A stretch of DNA of 35,222 bases from Lachnospiraceae bacterium (GTDB lineage Bacteria; Bacillota; Clostridia; Lachnospirales; Lachnospiraceae). A program made the position numbers and the translations under genes. Below, piece after piece: positions 1 through 7,920 of this stretch; position 1 is the first letter of the stretch, and each line of letters begins with the position of its first letter. Under the pieces are notes generated by a model. It worked only from the letters and a program-made list of their open reading frames with translations, was not told the DNA's origin and did no database searches. The stretch is from NCBI GenBank assembly GCA_009774235.1, contig VSNJ01000028.1:1-35222 (forward strand), in the 5' to 3' direction.

Positions 1-128
1 CATAATTTTTCACCTCAGTTTTATTATATCAGAAAACGTCTTATTATGGAAGTGTAATTAAGTTGGTGCATATGGGGCGATGCCGCCGCCAGCCACAGCT
101 TGTCAGCCGATTAGAATGATACAACTAA

Positions 129-215
129 TTGGGCATGACACAGCTTATGGCAGGCGGTGGGATTGTAATAATTGCACAGATGGTCATACCGCAGCTTTCA
201 GGGCTGTTTTCATAG
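129..215 (+). pseudogene. C-terminal remnant of a Maff2-family conjugative-element membrane protein
   Basis: The frame ending at the TAG of 213-215 reads GMTQLMAGGGIVIIAQ and then ends in PQLSGLFS. This resembles the end of Maff2-family small membrane proteins found in the transfer regions of Tn916/CTn-type conjugative elements (family recalled from memory, not searched). The frame is closed upstream by a TAA at 126-128, so the N-terminal two thirds are missing and this is a fragment. It sits directly before a second transfer-gene fragment, the order usual in those elements. The identification rests on about 25 residues. Confidence 0.5.
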
Positions 216-220
216 GATAA

Positions 221-277
221 ATGAACGGGATAATAGACAGGATTACTGCATTTATAAAGGAAATACTACAGGGGTAG
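221..277 (+). pseudogene. N-terminal remnant of a VirB6/TrbL-like conjugation protein
   Basis: An ATG at 221, five bases after the Maff2-like stop, opens an 18-codon frame reading MNGIIDRITAFIKEILQG and then a TAG. In intact integrative elements the gene after Maff2 encodes a large VirB6-like membrane protein that begins with a similar amphipathic helix. Here the frame stops at once, so only the start survives. The assignment is by position and short resemblance. A chance short ORF is possible, but the gene order supports the reading. Confidence 0.4.
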
Positions 278-467
278 GTGCTTTCAAACATTAAAACCAT
301 GTTTACAGAAGTGAATTGTTAGTAAAGTGGATTTTGCAAAAAAAGTGGAATAAGAAACTGGTGTGCAAGGTAGTTCATATAAAATGAATTTGGTAAAATT
401 TTATAAGAAATGAGGTAAAGCGATATTTTACGGGAAAAGGGATAGTAGTTAGTGGACAATTAAAGAT

Positions 468-500
468 TAGAAAGGCTCTGTGTCATGCAGAGCCTTTCTA
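468..500 (+). terminator. Perfect 13-bp hairpin, probable terminator
   Basis: Arms at 468-480 and 488-500 (TAGAAAGGCTCTG and its complement) enclose a 7-base loop. No long T-run follows, so termination is inferred from the stem alone. It lies between the conjugative-element remnants and the two-component operon. The remainder of 278-590 shows no convincing gene. Confidence 0.45.
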
Positions 501-592
501 ACAAATTGGATTAATTTTCCAAGTTATAAAAGTATAAGGAATGGAACGGGATTCCACGATGTGGTAAAAGAGTTTTTGTTGTATGGAGAGTA

Positions 593-625
593 AGTCACTA
601 AGCTGTAACATTTTTCTGGTATAAT
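593..625 (+). promoter_or_regulatory. Regulator box and promoter of the two-component operon
   Basis: A TATAAT -10 box lies at 620-625. There is no good -35 hexamer. In its place are two half-sites, GTCAC (594-598) and GTAAC (605-609), repeated at an 11-base step as is typical of OmpR/PhoB-family binding sites. The same arrangement recurs before the ABC transporter gene at 2563-2595. This points to activation, and autoregulation, by the response regulator encoded just downstream. Confidence 0.7.
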
Positions 626-655
626 AAAAACAAAAGTTATAAGGTGGTTATTGAA

Positions 656-1327
656 ATGGTCGAATTATTTTATGCTGAGGATGATGCTAATATTGCAGGT
701 GCTGTGAAGGAATATCTGGAACAGAAAAACTTTAAGGTTATGATATATAATACGATTTCAGAGGTAAGACAAGCTCTGGAAAGTCATGTGCCAACTGTTA
801 TTTTGTTGGATTGGAATATGCCTGATGGACGTGGGGATAGTCTTTGTCAATGGATTCGTAGCAGATGGACGGAACTGCCAGTTATTTTTCTTACAGTCCG
901 GGGTGATTCCCATGATATTGTTTCAGGTTTTCAAAATGGTGCGGATGATTATGTTGTTAAACCTTTTGAGTTAAGTGTGTTGTATTCAAGGATTCAAGCG
1001 GTACTTCGAAGAACGGGAAATGTAGCGGAACAGTATTTGTCTTGTGATGGGATTATGATGGATTTAAACCGCAGGACAATTTCTTGTGGTTCGGAAGAAA
1101 TAGATTTAAGTGTATCAGAATATGGACTACTTTTGTATCTCTTGCAGAATAAAGGGAAGACCGTTACCAGAGAAAAAATCTTAGAACAGGTATGGGATGT
1201 AAATGGAAACTACGTGAATAACAATACTCTGACAGTTACTATGAAACGATTGCGGGACAAACTGCACCAGCCATCCTGTTTGAAAACAATTAGAAGTGTG
1301 GGATATCGGATGGAGGATACCATATGA
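656..1327 (+). CDS. OmpR/PhoB-family response regulator
   Basis: A cytoplasmic transcription factor of 223 aa with an N-terminal receiver domain (about 1-115) and a C-terminal winged-helix DNA-binding domain (about 125-222). The acidic pocket D9/D10, phosphoacceptor D52 (in LLDWNMPDG), T80 and K102 (VVKPF) are all present, so it should be a functional phosphorylation switch. The ATG at 656 is chosen because AAGGTGG (641-647) stands 8 bases before it; a GTG at 644 would overlap that site. It overlaps the kinase gene by four bases (ATGA) and is followed by an ABC transporter, the layout of cell-envelope or antimicrobial-peptide sensing modules. The target is inferred, not shown. Confidence 0.93.
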   Translation: MVELFYAEDDANIAGAVKEYLEQKNFKVMIYNTISEVRQALESHVPTVILLDWNMPDGRGDSLCQWIRSRWTELPVIFLTVRGDSHDIVSGFQNGADDYVVKPFELSVLYSRIQAVLRRTGNVAEQYLSCDGIMMDLNRRTISCGSEEIDLSVSEYGLLLYLLQNKGKTVTREKILEQVWDVNGNYVNNNTLTVTMKRLRDKLHQPSCLKTIRSVGYRMEDTI

Positions 1328-2541
1328 GTGGGAGAAAAAACTTTGTGATTATATTTGGGTTTGTAGTAACCGTCAGCTTGATTTCTTCTGCTGTTACAGC
1401 AATGTTGGTTTCTTGTTATTACAGCAGGCTTCAATTTGATTTGGTAAATGTTATCTGTGGCGAAGTGTTGGAACAAGAGCCAGAAATGATGAATATAGTT
1501 TCTGTTGCATTGAAAGAATATACGAGTGGAAATGTTGATGGTGTGGCAGTGAATAATGTTTTATCTGTTTTAGGATACCGCATATCTGATTTTCCGGATT
1601 CTGATATTACATATCATATTATATTTGCAATAACAGGGTTTTTGGCAGGAATCTTTCTCTTTGTTATTACTTTTGTATTTCGTAACAAAACAGAAGCGAA
1701 ACGAATAGAGGCATTGTCAGATTATTTGGAGCAAGTTAATATTGGAAAAGCGGTTGTCCTCTCTGTTTCAGGAGAAGATATTTTTTCTAAATTGGAAGAT
1801 GAAATATATAAGACAGTGACATTTCTTTACCAGACAAAGGATGCCGCAGTACAGGCAAAAAATGATTTTGCTGAGAATTTATCAAATATTGCACATCAGA
1901 TAAAAACTCCTATCACTGCAATTTCTTTATCATTGCAAACATTATCTGAAATACCAATGAAAAACGAATATGAAAAAGATAAGATGGAACAGATAAAGAA
2001 ACAGTTAATCAGACTTATCCATTTAGAGGAATCCCTGCTTGTTTTATCCCGCCTTGATGCAGGTACATTGATGTTTCAAAAAGAAGATGTGGATGTTTTT
2101 ACTGTGCTCGTCCTTGCGGCAGACAATTTACAGGAATTATTTGTAAATTCTGGCACTTCCATTGATATTCCAGAATTAGGGGAGATGGCAATAACAGCTG
2201 ATTTAGACTGGACTATGGAAGCAATTATGAATGTAATGAAAAACTGTATGGAGTATAATACGGGCGGAACAGTCCATTGCTCTTATGAACAGAATCCGCT
2301 ATATACAGAAATACTTATTTGGGATGAGGGGGATGGATTTGCCAAAGAAGATATTCCACATCTTTTTAAGCGGTTTTATCGTGGACAGAATGCAAGTGTG
2401 GGAGATAATATCCGTAACAGCGGCATTGGAATAGGTTTAGCATTGTCAAAAGAGATAATAGAACATCAAAATGGGACAATAAGAGCTAAAAATCTGCCAA
2501 ATGATGGTGCATGTTTTGAAATCCGGTTATATAAACAATAA
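1324..2541 (+). CDS. Membrane sensor histidine kinase
   Basis: A 405-aa kinase, partner of the preceding response regulator. Two membrane segments (about 7-30 and 97-119) enclose a small outer loop of about 65 residues. The dimerisation box contains H191 in NIAHQIKTPIT. The ATPase domain has an N-box (NVMKNCMEYN), G1 (DEGDGFAKED) and G2 (GIGIGLALSKEI). The small sensor loop, short for a ligand-binding domain, is compatible with sensing through the membrane or through the neighbouring transporter, as known for peptide-antibiotic modules. The start codon overlaps the regulator stop, so translation is probably coupled. The stimulus cannot be read from sequence. Confidence 0.92.
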   Translation: MSGRKNFVIIFGFVVTVSLISSAVTAMLVSCYYSRLQFDLVNVICGEVLEQEPEMMNIVSVALKEYTSGNVDGVAVNNVLSVLGYRISDFPDSDITYHIIFAITGFLAGIFLFVITFVFRNKTEAKRIEALSDYLEQVNIGKAVVLSVSGEDIFSKLEDEIYKTVTFLYQTKDAAVQAKNDFAENLSNIAHQIKTPITAISLSLQTLSEIPMKNEYEKDKMEQIKKQLIRLIHLEESLLVLSRLDAGTLMFQKEDVDVFTVLVLAADNLQELFVNSGTSIDIPELGEMAITADLDWTMEAIMNVMKNCMEYNTGGTVHCSYEQNPLYTEILIWDEGDGFAKEDIPHLFKRFYRGQNASVGDNIRNSGIGIGLALSKEIIEHQNGTIRAKNLPNDGACFEIRLYKQ

Positions 2542-2562
2542 ATTTTATATTAATTCTGTTGC

Positions 2563-2595
2563 AGTCACTAAGTTGTAACTTTCATTTGGTACAAT
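2563..2595 (+). promoter_or_regulatory. Second regulator box and promoter, before the ABC transporter
   Basis: GTCAC (2564-2568) and GTAAC (2575-2579) lie 11 bases apart, with a TACAAT -10 box at 2590-2595. The distance from the first half-site to the -10 is 26 bases, the same as in the promoter at 593-625. Of the 17-base core, 16 bases are the same in the two copies. The transporter is therefore probably induced by the same response regulator, from a promoter separate from that of the regulator-kinase pair. Confidence 0.72.
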
Positions 2596-2597
2596 AT

Positions 2598-2639
2598 AGC
2601 TTGTAAACAGTTTGCCTGCAGGAACAAAGTTTACAAGCT
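2598..2639 (+). promoter_or_regulatory. Long hairpin in the 5' leader of the ABC transporter mRNA
   Basis: An 11-bp perfect inverted repeat (AGCTTGTAAAC at 2598-2608, complement at 2629-2639) is extended by an inner 4-bp TTTG/CAAA pair around a CCTGCAGG core. It begins right after the -10 box, so it would form near the 5' end of the transcript. It could stabilise the mRNA, act as an attenuator, or bind a protein as DNA. A second small hairpin (GCAGC/GCTGC) follows at about 2645-2660. No T-run follows either, so a simple terminator is unlikely. Confidence 0.5.
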
Positions 2640-2697
2640 GACGGGCAGCTTTGCTGCAAGCGTAAAAATTCAAATCATCCATAAGGAGGAAACTAAA

Positions 2698-3378
2698 ATG
2701 AATATCTTAACATGCGAAGGAGTTTGTAAAATGTATGGCTCTGGCAATAATCAGGTGGCTGCACTGGATGGAGTTGATTTGGTGGTGGGCAAGGGGGAAT
2801 TTGTGGCGGTTATTGGAGCGTCAGGTTCAGGTAAATCTACACTTCTGCATATTCTGGGAAGCGTGGATAAGCCTACAAGCGGAAAAGTTATAATAGACGG
2901 AACAGATCTATCTAAACTTAATCAGACGCAGGCAGCAATTTTCCGCAGGAGAAAAGTGGGTTTGGTGTATCAGTTCTATAACTTGATCCCAACACTTACC
3001 GTGCAAAAAAACATTCTTATGCCGCTTGCCCTTGATAAGAAGAAACCAAACAAAGAGTATTTTGAAAAGATAGTTAGCTCGCTTGGCATTGCTGACCGGC
3101 TTGAAGCCTTGCCAAACCAGTTGTCAGGCGGGCAGCAGCAAAGGGTTGCCTTAGCACGTTCCCTGATTTATCGCCCGGCTCTGCTTTTGGCGGACGAGCC
3201 GACTGGAAATTTGGATCAGAAAAATTCCAAAGAAATTATTGATATGCTCAAATTATCCAACCGTAATTTGGAACAGACGATTGTGCTGATTACCCATGAT
3301 GAGAAAGTGGCTTTAGAAGCAGACCGTATCATAACCATAGAGGATGGGCATATTATAAACGACGAGAAGCGGAGGTAA
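2698..3378 (+). CDS. ABC transporter ATP-binding protein (MacB/LolD type)
   Basis: A 226-aa cytoplasmic ATPase that powers the downstream permease. It shows Walker A (GASGSGKST, about residues 38-46), a Q-loop (VYQFYNL), the signature LSGGQQQR, Walker B (LLLADEPTGNLD) and an H-loop (ITHD). GNLDQKNS after Walker B is typical of the MacB/LolD/BceA subfamily. A strong site (AAGGAGG) lies 8 bases before the ATG. The permease starts 6 bases after the stop. The role is probably resistance to or export of an envelope-acting compound, inferred from its co-regulation with the two-component system. Confidence 0.94.
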   Translation: MNILTCEGVCKMYGSGNNQVAALDGVDLVVGKGEFVAVIGASGSGKSTLLHILGSVDKPTSGKVIIDGTDLSKLNQTQAAIFRRRKVGLVYQFYNLIPTLTVQKNILMPLALDKKKPNKEYFEKIVSSLGIADRLEALPNQLSGGQQQRVALARSLIYRPALLLADEPTGNLDQKNSKEIIDMLKLSNRNLEQTIVLITHDEKVALEADRIITIEDGHIINDEKRR

Positions 3379-3384
3379 TGGGCT

Positions 3385-5598
3385 ATGTGGAAAGATTATT
3401 CATCAGGCTATATTAAAAATAACCGTTCATCGGGTGTGTCTGTTATGATAGCGGCATTTATACCAGCTTTGCTGTTATCACTGCTTTTAGGGTTATTTTA
3501 TAACGCATGGAAGTACGAAATCGAAAGTATTGAACAGGAAGAAGGAGGCTGGCAGAGCAGAATCGTCGGAGAATTTACCCTGGAAGATATTGAATCCATA
3601 AAGAATTTTGCTAATGTAAAAGATGTAGTTATAAATGAAAAGGGAGCACAGATTCCAGAAACCATAATAGATATTTATTTTAATGACATGGGGGCTGTTC
3701 TTGACAATACGTTACGGATTGCCGAAACTTTGGGAGTTTCATCAGAAAAGGTTATTTATAACCATGAACTTCTGGCAATGTATATGATACGTGATCCGCA
3801 GGACACTGCACCAAGATTGCTTTTTCCGCTGTTTATACTGATAGCTGGAATTGCCTCTTTTTCATTAATTATTGTAATACATAATTCTTTTGCAGTGTCT
3901 ATGAACGCCAGAATTCATCAGTTTGGTATTTTTTCCAGTATCGGAGCCACACCAAAACAGATACGGTCATGTCTTTTGCAGGAAGCGGCTGCATTATGTG
4001 TTCTGCCGGTTTTAATTGGGAATCTGCTGGGTATCCTAATCAGTATGGGACTTATATATATGATGAACGGTTTGTTGGGGAGTGGTGTGGCAGGCAGGCA
4101 TGAAGCCGTGTTTGGTTATCATCCATTGGTCTTAGTAGTGACACTTCTTTTGACAGTAGTGACAATATGGATTTCCGCATGGATGCCAGCCAGAAAATTA
4201 AGCAAACTGACACCACTTGAAGCAATTAAAAATACAGGTGAATTACAGCTAAAGCGTAAGAAAAAATCTCTTCTGCTTACTGGTATTTTTGGAATGGAAG
4301 GGGAATTGGCAGGCAATGCATTGAAAGCACAGCGAAGAGCCTTACGGACTGCATCACTTAGCCTGATATTCTCTTTCCTTGCCTTTACCATTATGCAATC
4401 CTTTTTTGCACTTTCAGAAATTAGCACAAGGGAAACCTATTTTGAACGTTATCAGGGTGTTTGGGATATTATGGTTAAAGTAAAGGATACAGATGTGGAT
4501 TCTTTTAGTGAAATACAAAAAATACAGGAAATTCCTGAAATAAGAAGTGCTATTGTATATCAGAGGGCAGTGGCAAAAAGAATCGTTGCAAAGGATGAAA
4601 TAAGCGAAAATATGAAGTCCTTTGGCGGTTTTGCCACAGCTGGGGATAATTATGTGAGAGAGACGGATGGGGGATGGCTTGTAAATGTTCCAATTGTCAT
4701 ACTGGATGATGCGAGTTTTTTAGCGTACTGTGAACAGATTGGTATCACACCGGGGCTTGATGGAGCAGTGATATGGAATCAGATACGCAATGTTACAAAT
4801 CCGGATTTCAGGCATCCACAATATGTGCCCTATGTGAAAGGGAAAAATGCGGTAAGCATTTTAAGACAGTCTGGCAATGAAGAATTGACAGCAGAGATTC
4901 CTGTTTTGTCCTATACGGAGAAAGTGCCTGTTTTGAGGGAGGAATACGCAACACTTGATTATTATGAACTGGTGCATTTTATGCCGGTATCTTTGTGGAA
5001 AGAAATCAAGGAACAGATTGGAGGTAGTGAGGAAGATACCTATATCTGTATGCTTGGCAGGGAAAATGTGACTTTAGAGGAATTAGATGCTTTGCAGGGG
5101 CAGGTGGAAAGCCTTATTGCGGGAAACTATAAGGTAGAAAGTGAGAACCGTATTCAAGAAGTAGAAGCGAACAATAAACAGATACAAGGGATGATGACAA
5201 TATTTGGCGGCTTCTGTGTCCTGCTTGCAATTATCGGCATTGGAAATGTATTTTCTAATACGTTGGGCTTTGTCCGGCAGAGAAAAAGGGAATTTGCAAG
5301 GTATATGTCTGTTGGAATGACACAAGGGGAAATCAAAAAAATGTTCTGCATAGAAGCACTTACCATTGCGGGGCGTCCGGTTTTAATTACTCTTCCTTTG
5401 GCAGTTGTTGCAGTAGGGTATTTGCTGAAAACGAGCTATGTTGAAGTGGGAACCTTTCTTGCTGGAGCACCAATCATTCCAGTTATGATTTTTATGTTGG
5501 CTATTTGGGGAACTGTGGCATTTGCATATTATCTTGGTTGGCGTAATATACGTAAAATCAATTTAGCTGGGGTTTTACAGGATGATACAATGATGTAA
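3385..5598 (+). CDS. FtsX/MacB-type ABC transporter permease
   Basis: A 737-aa inner-membrane protein built of two FtsX-like units. The first has a membrane helix at about 17-39, a small outer domain (about 40-145) and three helices (about 146-167, 200-228, 247-266). The second has a helix at about 322-343, a large outer domain of about 250 residues and three helices near the C-terminus. The post-helix motif GIFSSIGATPKQI and its second copy YMSVGMTQGEIKKM mark the coupling loops to the ATPase. With about eight helices in two matching units it differs from the ten-helix BceB/VraG permeases, so it is better called a double-FtsX permease. The substrate is unknown. Confidence 0.9.
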   Translation: MWKDYSSGYIKNNRSSGVSVMIAAFIPALLLSLLLGLFYNAWKYEIESIEQEEGGWQSRIVGEFTLEDIESIKNFANVKDVVINEKGAQIPETIIDIYFNDMGAVLDNTLRIAETLGVSSEKVIYNHELLAMYMIRDPQDTAPRLLFPLFILIAGIASFSLIIVIHNSFAVSMNARIHQFGIFSSIGATPKQIRSCLLQEAAALCVLPVLIGNLLGILISMGLIYMMNGLLGSGVAGRHEAVFGYHPLVLVVTLLLTVVTIWISAWMPARKLSKLTPLEAIKNTGELQLKRKKKSLLLTGIFGMEGELAGNALKAQRRALRTASLSLIFSFLAFTIMQSFFALSEISTRETYFERYQGVWDIMVKVKDTDVDSFSEIQKIQEIPEIRSAIVYQRAVAKRIVAKDEISENMKSFGGFATAGDNYVRETDGGWLVNVPIVILDDASFLAYCEQIGITPGLDGAVIWNQIRNVTNPDFRHPQYVPYVKGKNAVSILRQSGNEELTAEIPVLSYTEKVPVLREEYATLDYYELVHFMPVSLWKEIKEQIGGSEEDTYICMLGRENVTLEELDALQGQVESLIAGNYKVESENRIQEVEANNKQIQGMMTIFGGFCVLLAIIGIGNVFSNTLGFVRQRKREFARYMSVGMTQGEIKKMFCIEALTIAGRPVLITLPLAVVAVGYLLKTSYVEVGTFLAGAPIIPVMIFMLAIWGTVAFAYYLGWRNIRKINLAGVLQDDTMM

Positions 5599-5662
5599 AT
5601 GGGATGAACAGATTGTGAAAAAAACGGAATGGATAAACAGTTTCCAGATAATGGATTACAAA

Positions 5663-5812
5663 CATGCATATGAGCTTATATTTGAGTATATTAACACTTT
5701 TTATAATACGGTGAGAATACACAACCATTGTAGATATAAAGCACAACAAAAATATGAAAAGGAATATTTAGATAAATTAGAAACAAATATGAGAAAAACC
5801 GTGTTGGATTAG
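5663..5812 (+). pseudogene. C-terminal fragment of an IS3-family transposase (OrfB)
   Basis: A short frame following the permease reads FEYINTFYNTVRIHNHCRY and ends with a lysine/glutamate-rich tail. This matches the C-terminal part of IS3-family integrase-core transposases, which typically read F-I-Y-N-x-x-R-x-H around this point. Only about 50 residues remain, with no DDE residues except possibly the last, no orfA and no recognisable inverted repeats. It is a dead relic probably left by the event that brought in or trimmed the cassette. Confidence 0.6.
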
Positions 5813-5861
5813 TCAATGCTAATGCAAATTAAAAAATTCCTGGTTTGATTTATACTAAAAC

Positions 5862-5940
5862 TTGACATAGTACCATCTGTTAATTTGTATGGTGTTTAGC
5901 ACAATTTTTCCGTTTTTAAAATAAACGATATACTATCGTT
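5862..5940 (+). promoter_or_regulatory. Possible promoter and 17-bp palindrome
   Basis: TTGACA (5862-5867) is followed 17 bases later by a weak -10 (TTGTAT, 5885-5890). At 5924-5940 lies AACGATA-TAC-TATCGTT, a perfect 7-bp inverted repeat around three bases, the form of a dimeric-repressor operator. It stands before a broken gene, so it may be a leftover control region. The regulator is unknown. Confidence 0.35.
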
Positions 5941-5999
5941 ACCCATACTTCCTGATGTCATTTAAAAGATAATATTATTCAAAAATGGAGGACAGGGAA

Positions 6000-6229
6000 T
6001 TGATAAACAAATATAAGAAAGGTATTAAAATTGTGAAAATGGTTGGTATGGCTAAAAGCATCTGTTGTAAACCAGAAAATTATGTGATAAAAATGCTGTG
6101 GCATTGGCGGAAGAAATGTATCATGTATAATAAATCTAAATACAGTAAATGGTGGTTACTTTAAAACATGAAACCAGAGTTTTAGTAATAGGTGACTCAA
6201 TGAATATATGGTTAACTGGTAAAGCATAA
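6000..6229 (+). pseudogene. Frame-broken remnant of an unrecognised gene
   Basis: Coding-like stretches appear in three frames in order. MVGMAKSICCKPENY lies in the frame opened by TTG at 6000, after a GGAGG. KNAVALAEEMYHV lies in another frame. VVTLKHETRVLVIGD lies in the frame starting at 6152 and ending at the TAA of 6227. A single original gene of about 75 codons with at least two frameshifts explains this. I do not recognise the family. Alternatively the 54-codon frame 6000-6164 may be read as it stands, but its middle part is unlike a normal protein. Confidence 0.35.
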
Positions 6230-6267
6230 TTTCCAAAACTGTCCTGTTCTTTTTCTGCAACCGTTTC

Positions 6268-6462
6268 TTATTCTAGAAGCAGATAATCAGTTGTACAATT
6301 AAAAAGTTTACTTATTTGTACCAGTTTATCTGTTTCTGGATATGTAATGTTACTTTCCCATTTGCTGGTTGCTTGTCTGGATACTCCAAGGACATTTGCA
6401 AGCTGTTCTTGTGTATAGTTGTTCTATTTTCTCATTTTTGATAATTTATCACCTAATATCAT
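6268..6462 (-). pseudogene. XRE-family regulator gene interrupted by a nonsense codon
   Basis: On the minus strand, GGAGG (6470-6474) precedes an ATG at 6462. The frame gives MILGDKLSKMRK, then TAG at codon 13 (6426-6424), then an in-frame continuation with TQEQLANVLGVSRQATSKWE and KLFNCTTDYLLLE up to the TAA at 6270-6268. This is the standard small XRE/Cro repressor (QEQLA, VSRQA-SKWE, DYLLLE) with one codon mutated, probably GAA or CAA to TAG. The lesion removes the protein unless the stop is suppressed. The rest of the frame is intact, so the mutation is recent. Confidence 0.75.
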
Positions 6463-6480
6463 AATATATCCTCCAATCTG

Positions 6481-6803
6481 AATTTTTTGTTTGTGTTAAT
6501 TATACCAATTTTATTTTTAAAAGACCACCATTATGGAAGTTCTAAATGTAAATTACAGGTTGCACCGCCCGTTTTATGGGGTCCGGATAACACCACAGCC
6601 GTAATTTTATTTAATTTTTCAGCGTTTTTTATTAGTAAAATATTGCTTGGCTTTGGGATTACTATACCATTGTATAAAATTCTGGCTTATACATCTGCTA
6701 AAAATATTCTGGCTAAAAATGTTTTTTAATATTTAAGGTATTTAATAATTATTAATTTGTATGCAGCATACACATTTCTATTTGTAACATGCGCATGAAT
6801 GAC
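6481..6803. other. Intergenic stretch without a convincing gene
   Basis: An 80-codon open frame on the plus strand (6487-6729) starts with no ribosome binding site, has a low-complexity hydrophobic composition and matches no family I know. I treat it as chance. The right end (about 6760-6800) contains the palindrome ATGCGCAT and probably upstream control sites for the LytTR gene. Confidence 0.4.
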
Positions 6804-6831
6804 TTGAGACTGGATATAGATTTGTTATAAT
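6804..6831 (+). promoter_or_regulatory. Promoter of the LytTR operon
   Basis: TTGAGA (6804-6809) and TATAAT (6826-6831) are separated by 16 bases, 53 bases before the LytTR start codon. It is the best sigma-A type promoter in this gap. Confidence 0.6.
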
Positions 6832-6883
6832 AAGAACTGGATAATGAAGAGGAAAGTTGTTTAGGCAGATAAGGAGTATTAAA

Positions 6884-7345
6884 ATGAAAATACAATACTA
6901 TAAAGAACCTGCTTTGAAGGAAGACCATGTTGATGTACATTTCCGGGAAGAAACGGAGAAGATAGGAATTATCAGGGATTTCTTTTCCTCATTTGAAGGC
7001 ATTATGGGGAAAAAGGAAAATGTTCTTTACAAACTTCATCCAGGCAGTATTTATTATCTGGAAGTTGTGGACAGGAAACTTTTTGCTTATCAGGAAAAAG
7101 AAGTGTACCAGCTAGAGTGCAGTATGCGGTATTTTCTGGATAGTTTTGAGGGGAATGGTTTTGTGCAGATTGGGAAATCCATGACTGTGAATCTGTATAA
7201 GGTGAACCAGGTGAAAGCAGATTTAAACATGCGGCTTAAATTACTTATGGATAACGGCGAAATATTAATTCTCAACAGGACATATAAGAAATCTTTTTTG
7301 AATGCTTTAGCGCATATACAGGAGGTGTGTTATGAAGATTATTGA
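6884..7345 (+). CDS. LytTR-family DNA-binding regulator
   Basis: A 153-aa protein with a C-terminal LytTR domain (about residues 50-150) and no receiver domain: it contains SIYYLEVVDRK, FVQIGKSMTVNL and the basic strand LILNRTYKKSFLNAL typical of LytTR. The ATG at 6884 is chosen because AAGGAG (6871-6876) lies 7 bases before it; an earlier in-frame ATG lacks a site. The stop lies 14 bases inside the next gene, a DUF3021 membrane protein. LytTR plus DUF3021 is a common Firmicutes pair in which the membrane protein is thought to control the regulator. Targets are not visible. Confidence 0.9.
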   Translation: MKIQYYKEPALKEDHVDVHFREETEKIGIIRDFFSSFEGIMGKKENVLYKLHPGSIYYLEVVDRKLFAYQEKEVYQLECSMRYFLDSFEGNGFVQIGKSMTVNLYKVNQVKADLNMRLKLLMDNGEILILNRTYKKSFLNALAHIQEVCYEDY

Positions 7346-7763
7346 CAGACATAATTTTTTTGGTATTGTATGTGCAGTTTACACAATACTTTCTCTTGGC
7401 AAGATTATATTGGAGGCTATTGTACAGGATATTTTTGGAAATTATCAGGAAAATCTTTTAGTAATGTTTTTTTTATCATTGGTGGCAACATTTGTGCTTT
7501 CTCAGCATTACCGGTTTCAAGAATATCCATTGTTACTTTGTATTGTGGTGCAATATGTAGTGTTGGTTGCATTAGTAATGCTGGTTACATGGCTTTCTGG
7601 GCGTTTTCATCCACTGCATGAAGATGCTTACAAAGATATGTTTTGGTCTTTCACAGTTCCATATTTGATAGGGGTAGTTGTATATTATATTTCATTATTC
7701 CATGATGTAAAACGTGCAAACCAGAGTTTAAAAAAAATAAAGGAGAGTGGAGGGCATAATTAA
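7332..7763 (+). CDS. DUF3021 family membrane protein
   Basis: A 143-aa protein with four predicted membrane helices (about 9-30, 40-60, 66-88, 107-128) and a basic cytoplasmic tail (KRANQSLKKIKES). AGGAGGTG lies just before the ATG, inside the end of the LytTR gene. Size, helix count and tight coupling to LytTR are those of DUF3021, a family of unknown function that usually modulates the neighbouring regulator. Family assignment rests on context and topology rather than a catalytic motif. Confidence 0.8.
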   Translation: MKIIDRHNFFGIVCAVYTILSLGKIILEAIVQDIFGNYQENLLVMFFLSLVATFVLSQHYRFQEYPLLLCIVVQYVVLVALVMLVTWLSGRFHPLHEDAYKDMFWSFTVPYLIGVVVYYISLFHDVKRANQSLKKIKESGGHN

Positions 7764-7920
7764 GAATAAGGAATATTAGGTTAAATTTTTTCTCTTTATT
7801 ATCCATAATGTAAGCAGGAAAATCATATTGAAGCAAAGAATTTAAAAGTAATTGTCATCAAAGAGCCAGATATTAAGAGCAAGGGCGGTAAGATGGCAAA
7901 TAGAAATTTGGAGGAGTAAA

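Noticed and set aside
41..6546. The 11-mer ATTATGGAAGT occurs near 43 and near 6530, at both ends of the acquired block, as if it were an attachment repeat.
   Set aside because: The match is short and flanking bases agree only loosely; in AT-rich DNA this is expected by chance and no integrase is present.
6487..6729. An 80-codon open frame with hydrophobic text.
   Set aside because: No ribosome site, no recognisable family and low-complexity composition.
7810..7918. Protein-like text (VIVIKEPDIKSKGGKMANRN) before the DUF6608-like gene.
   Set aside because: No start codon with a ribosome site and no family recognised; it may be a scrap but cannot be supported.
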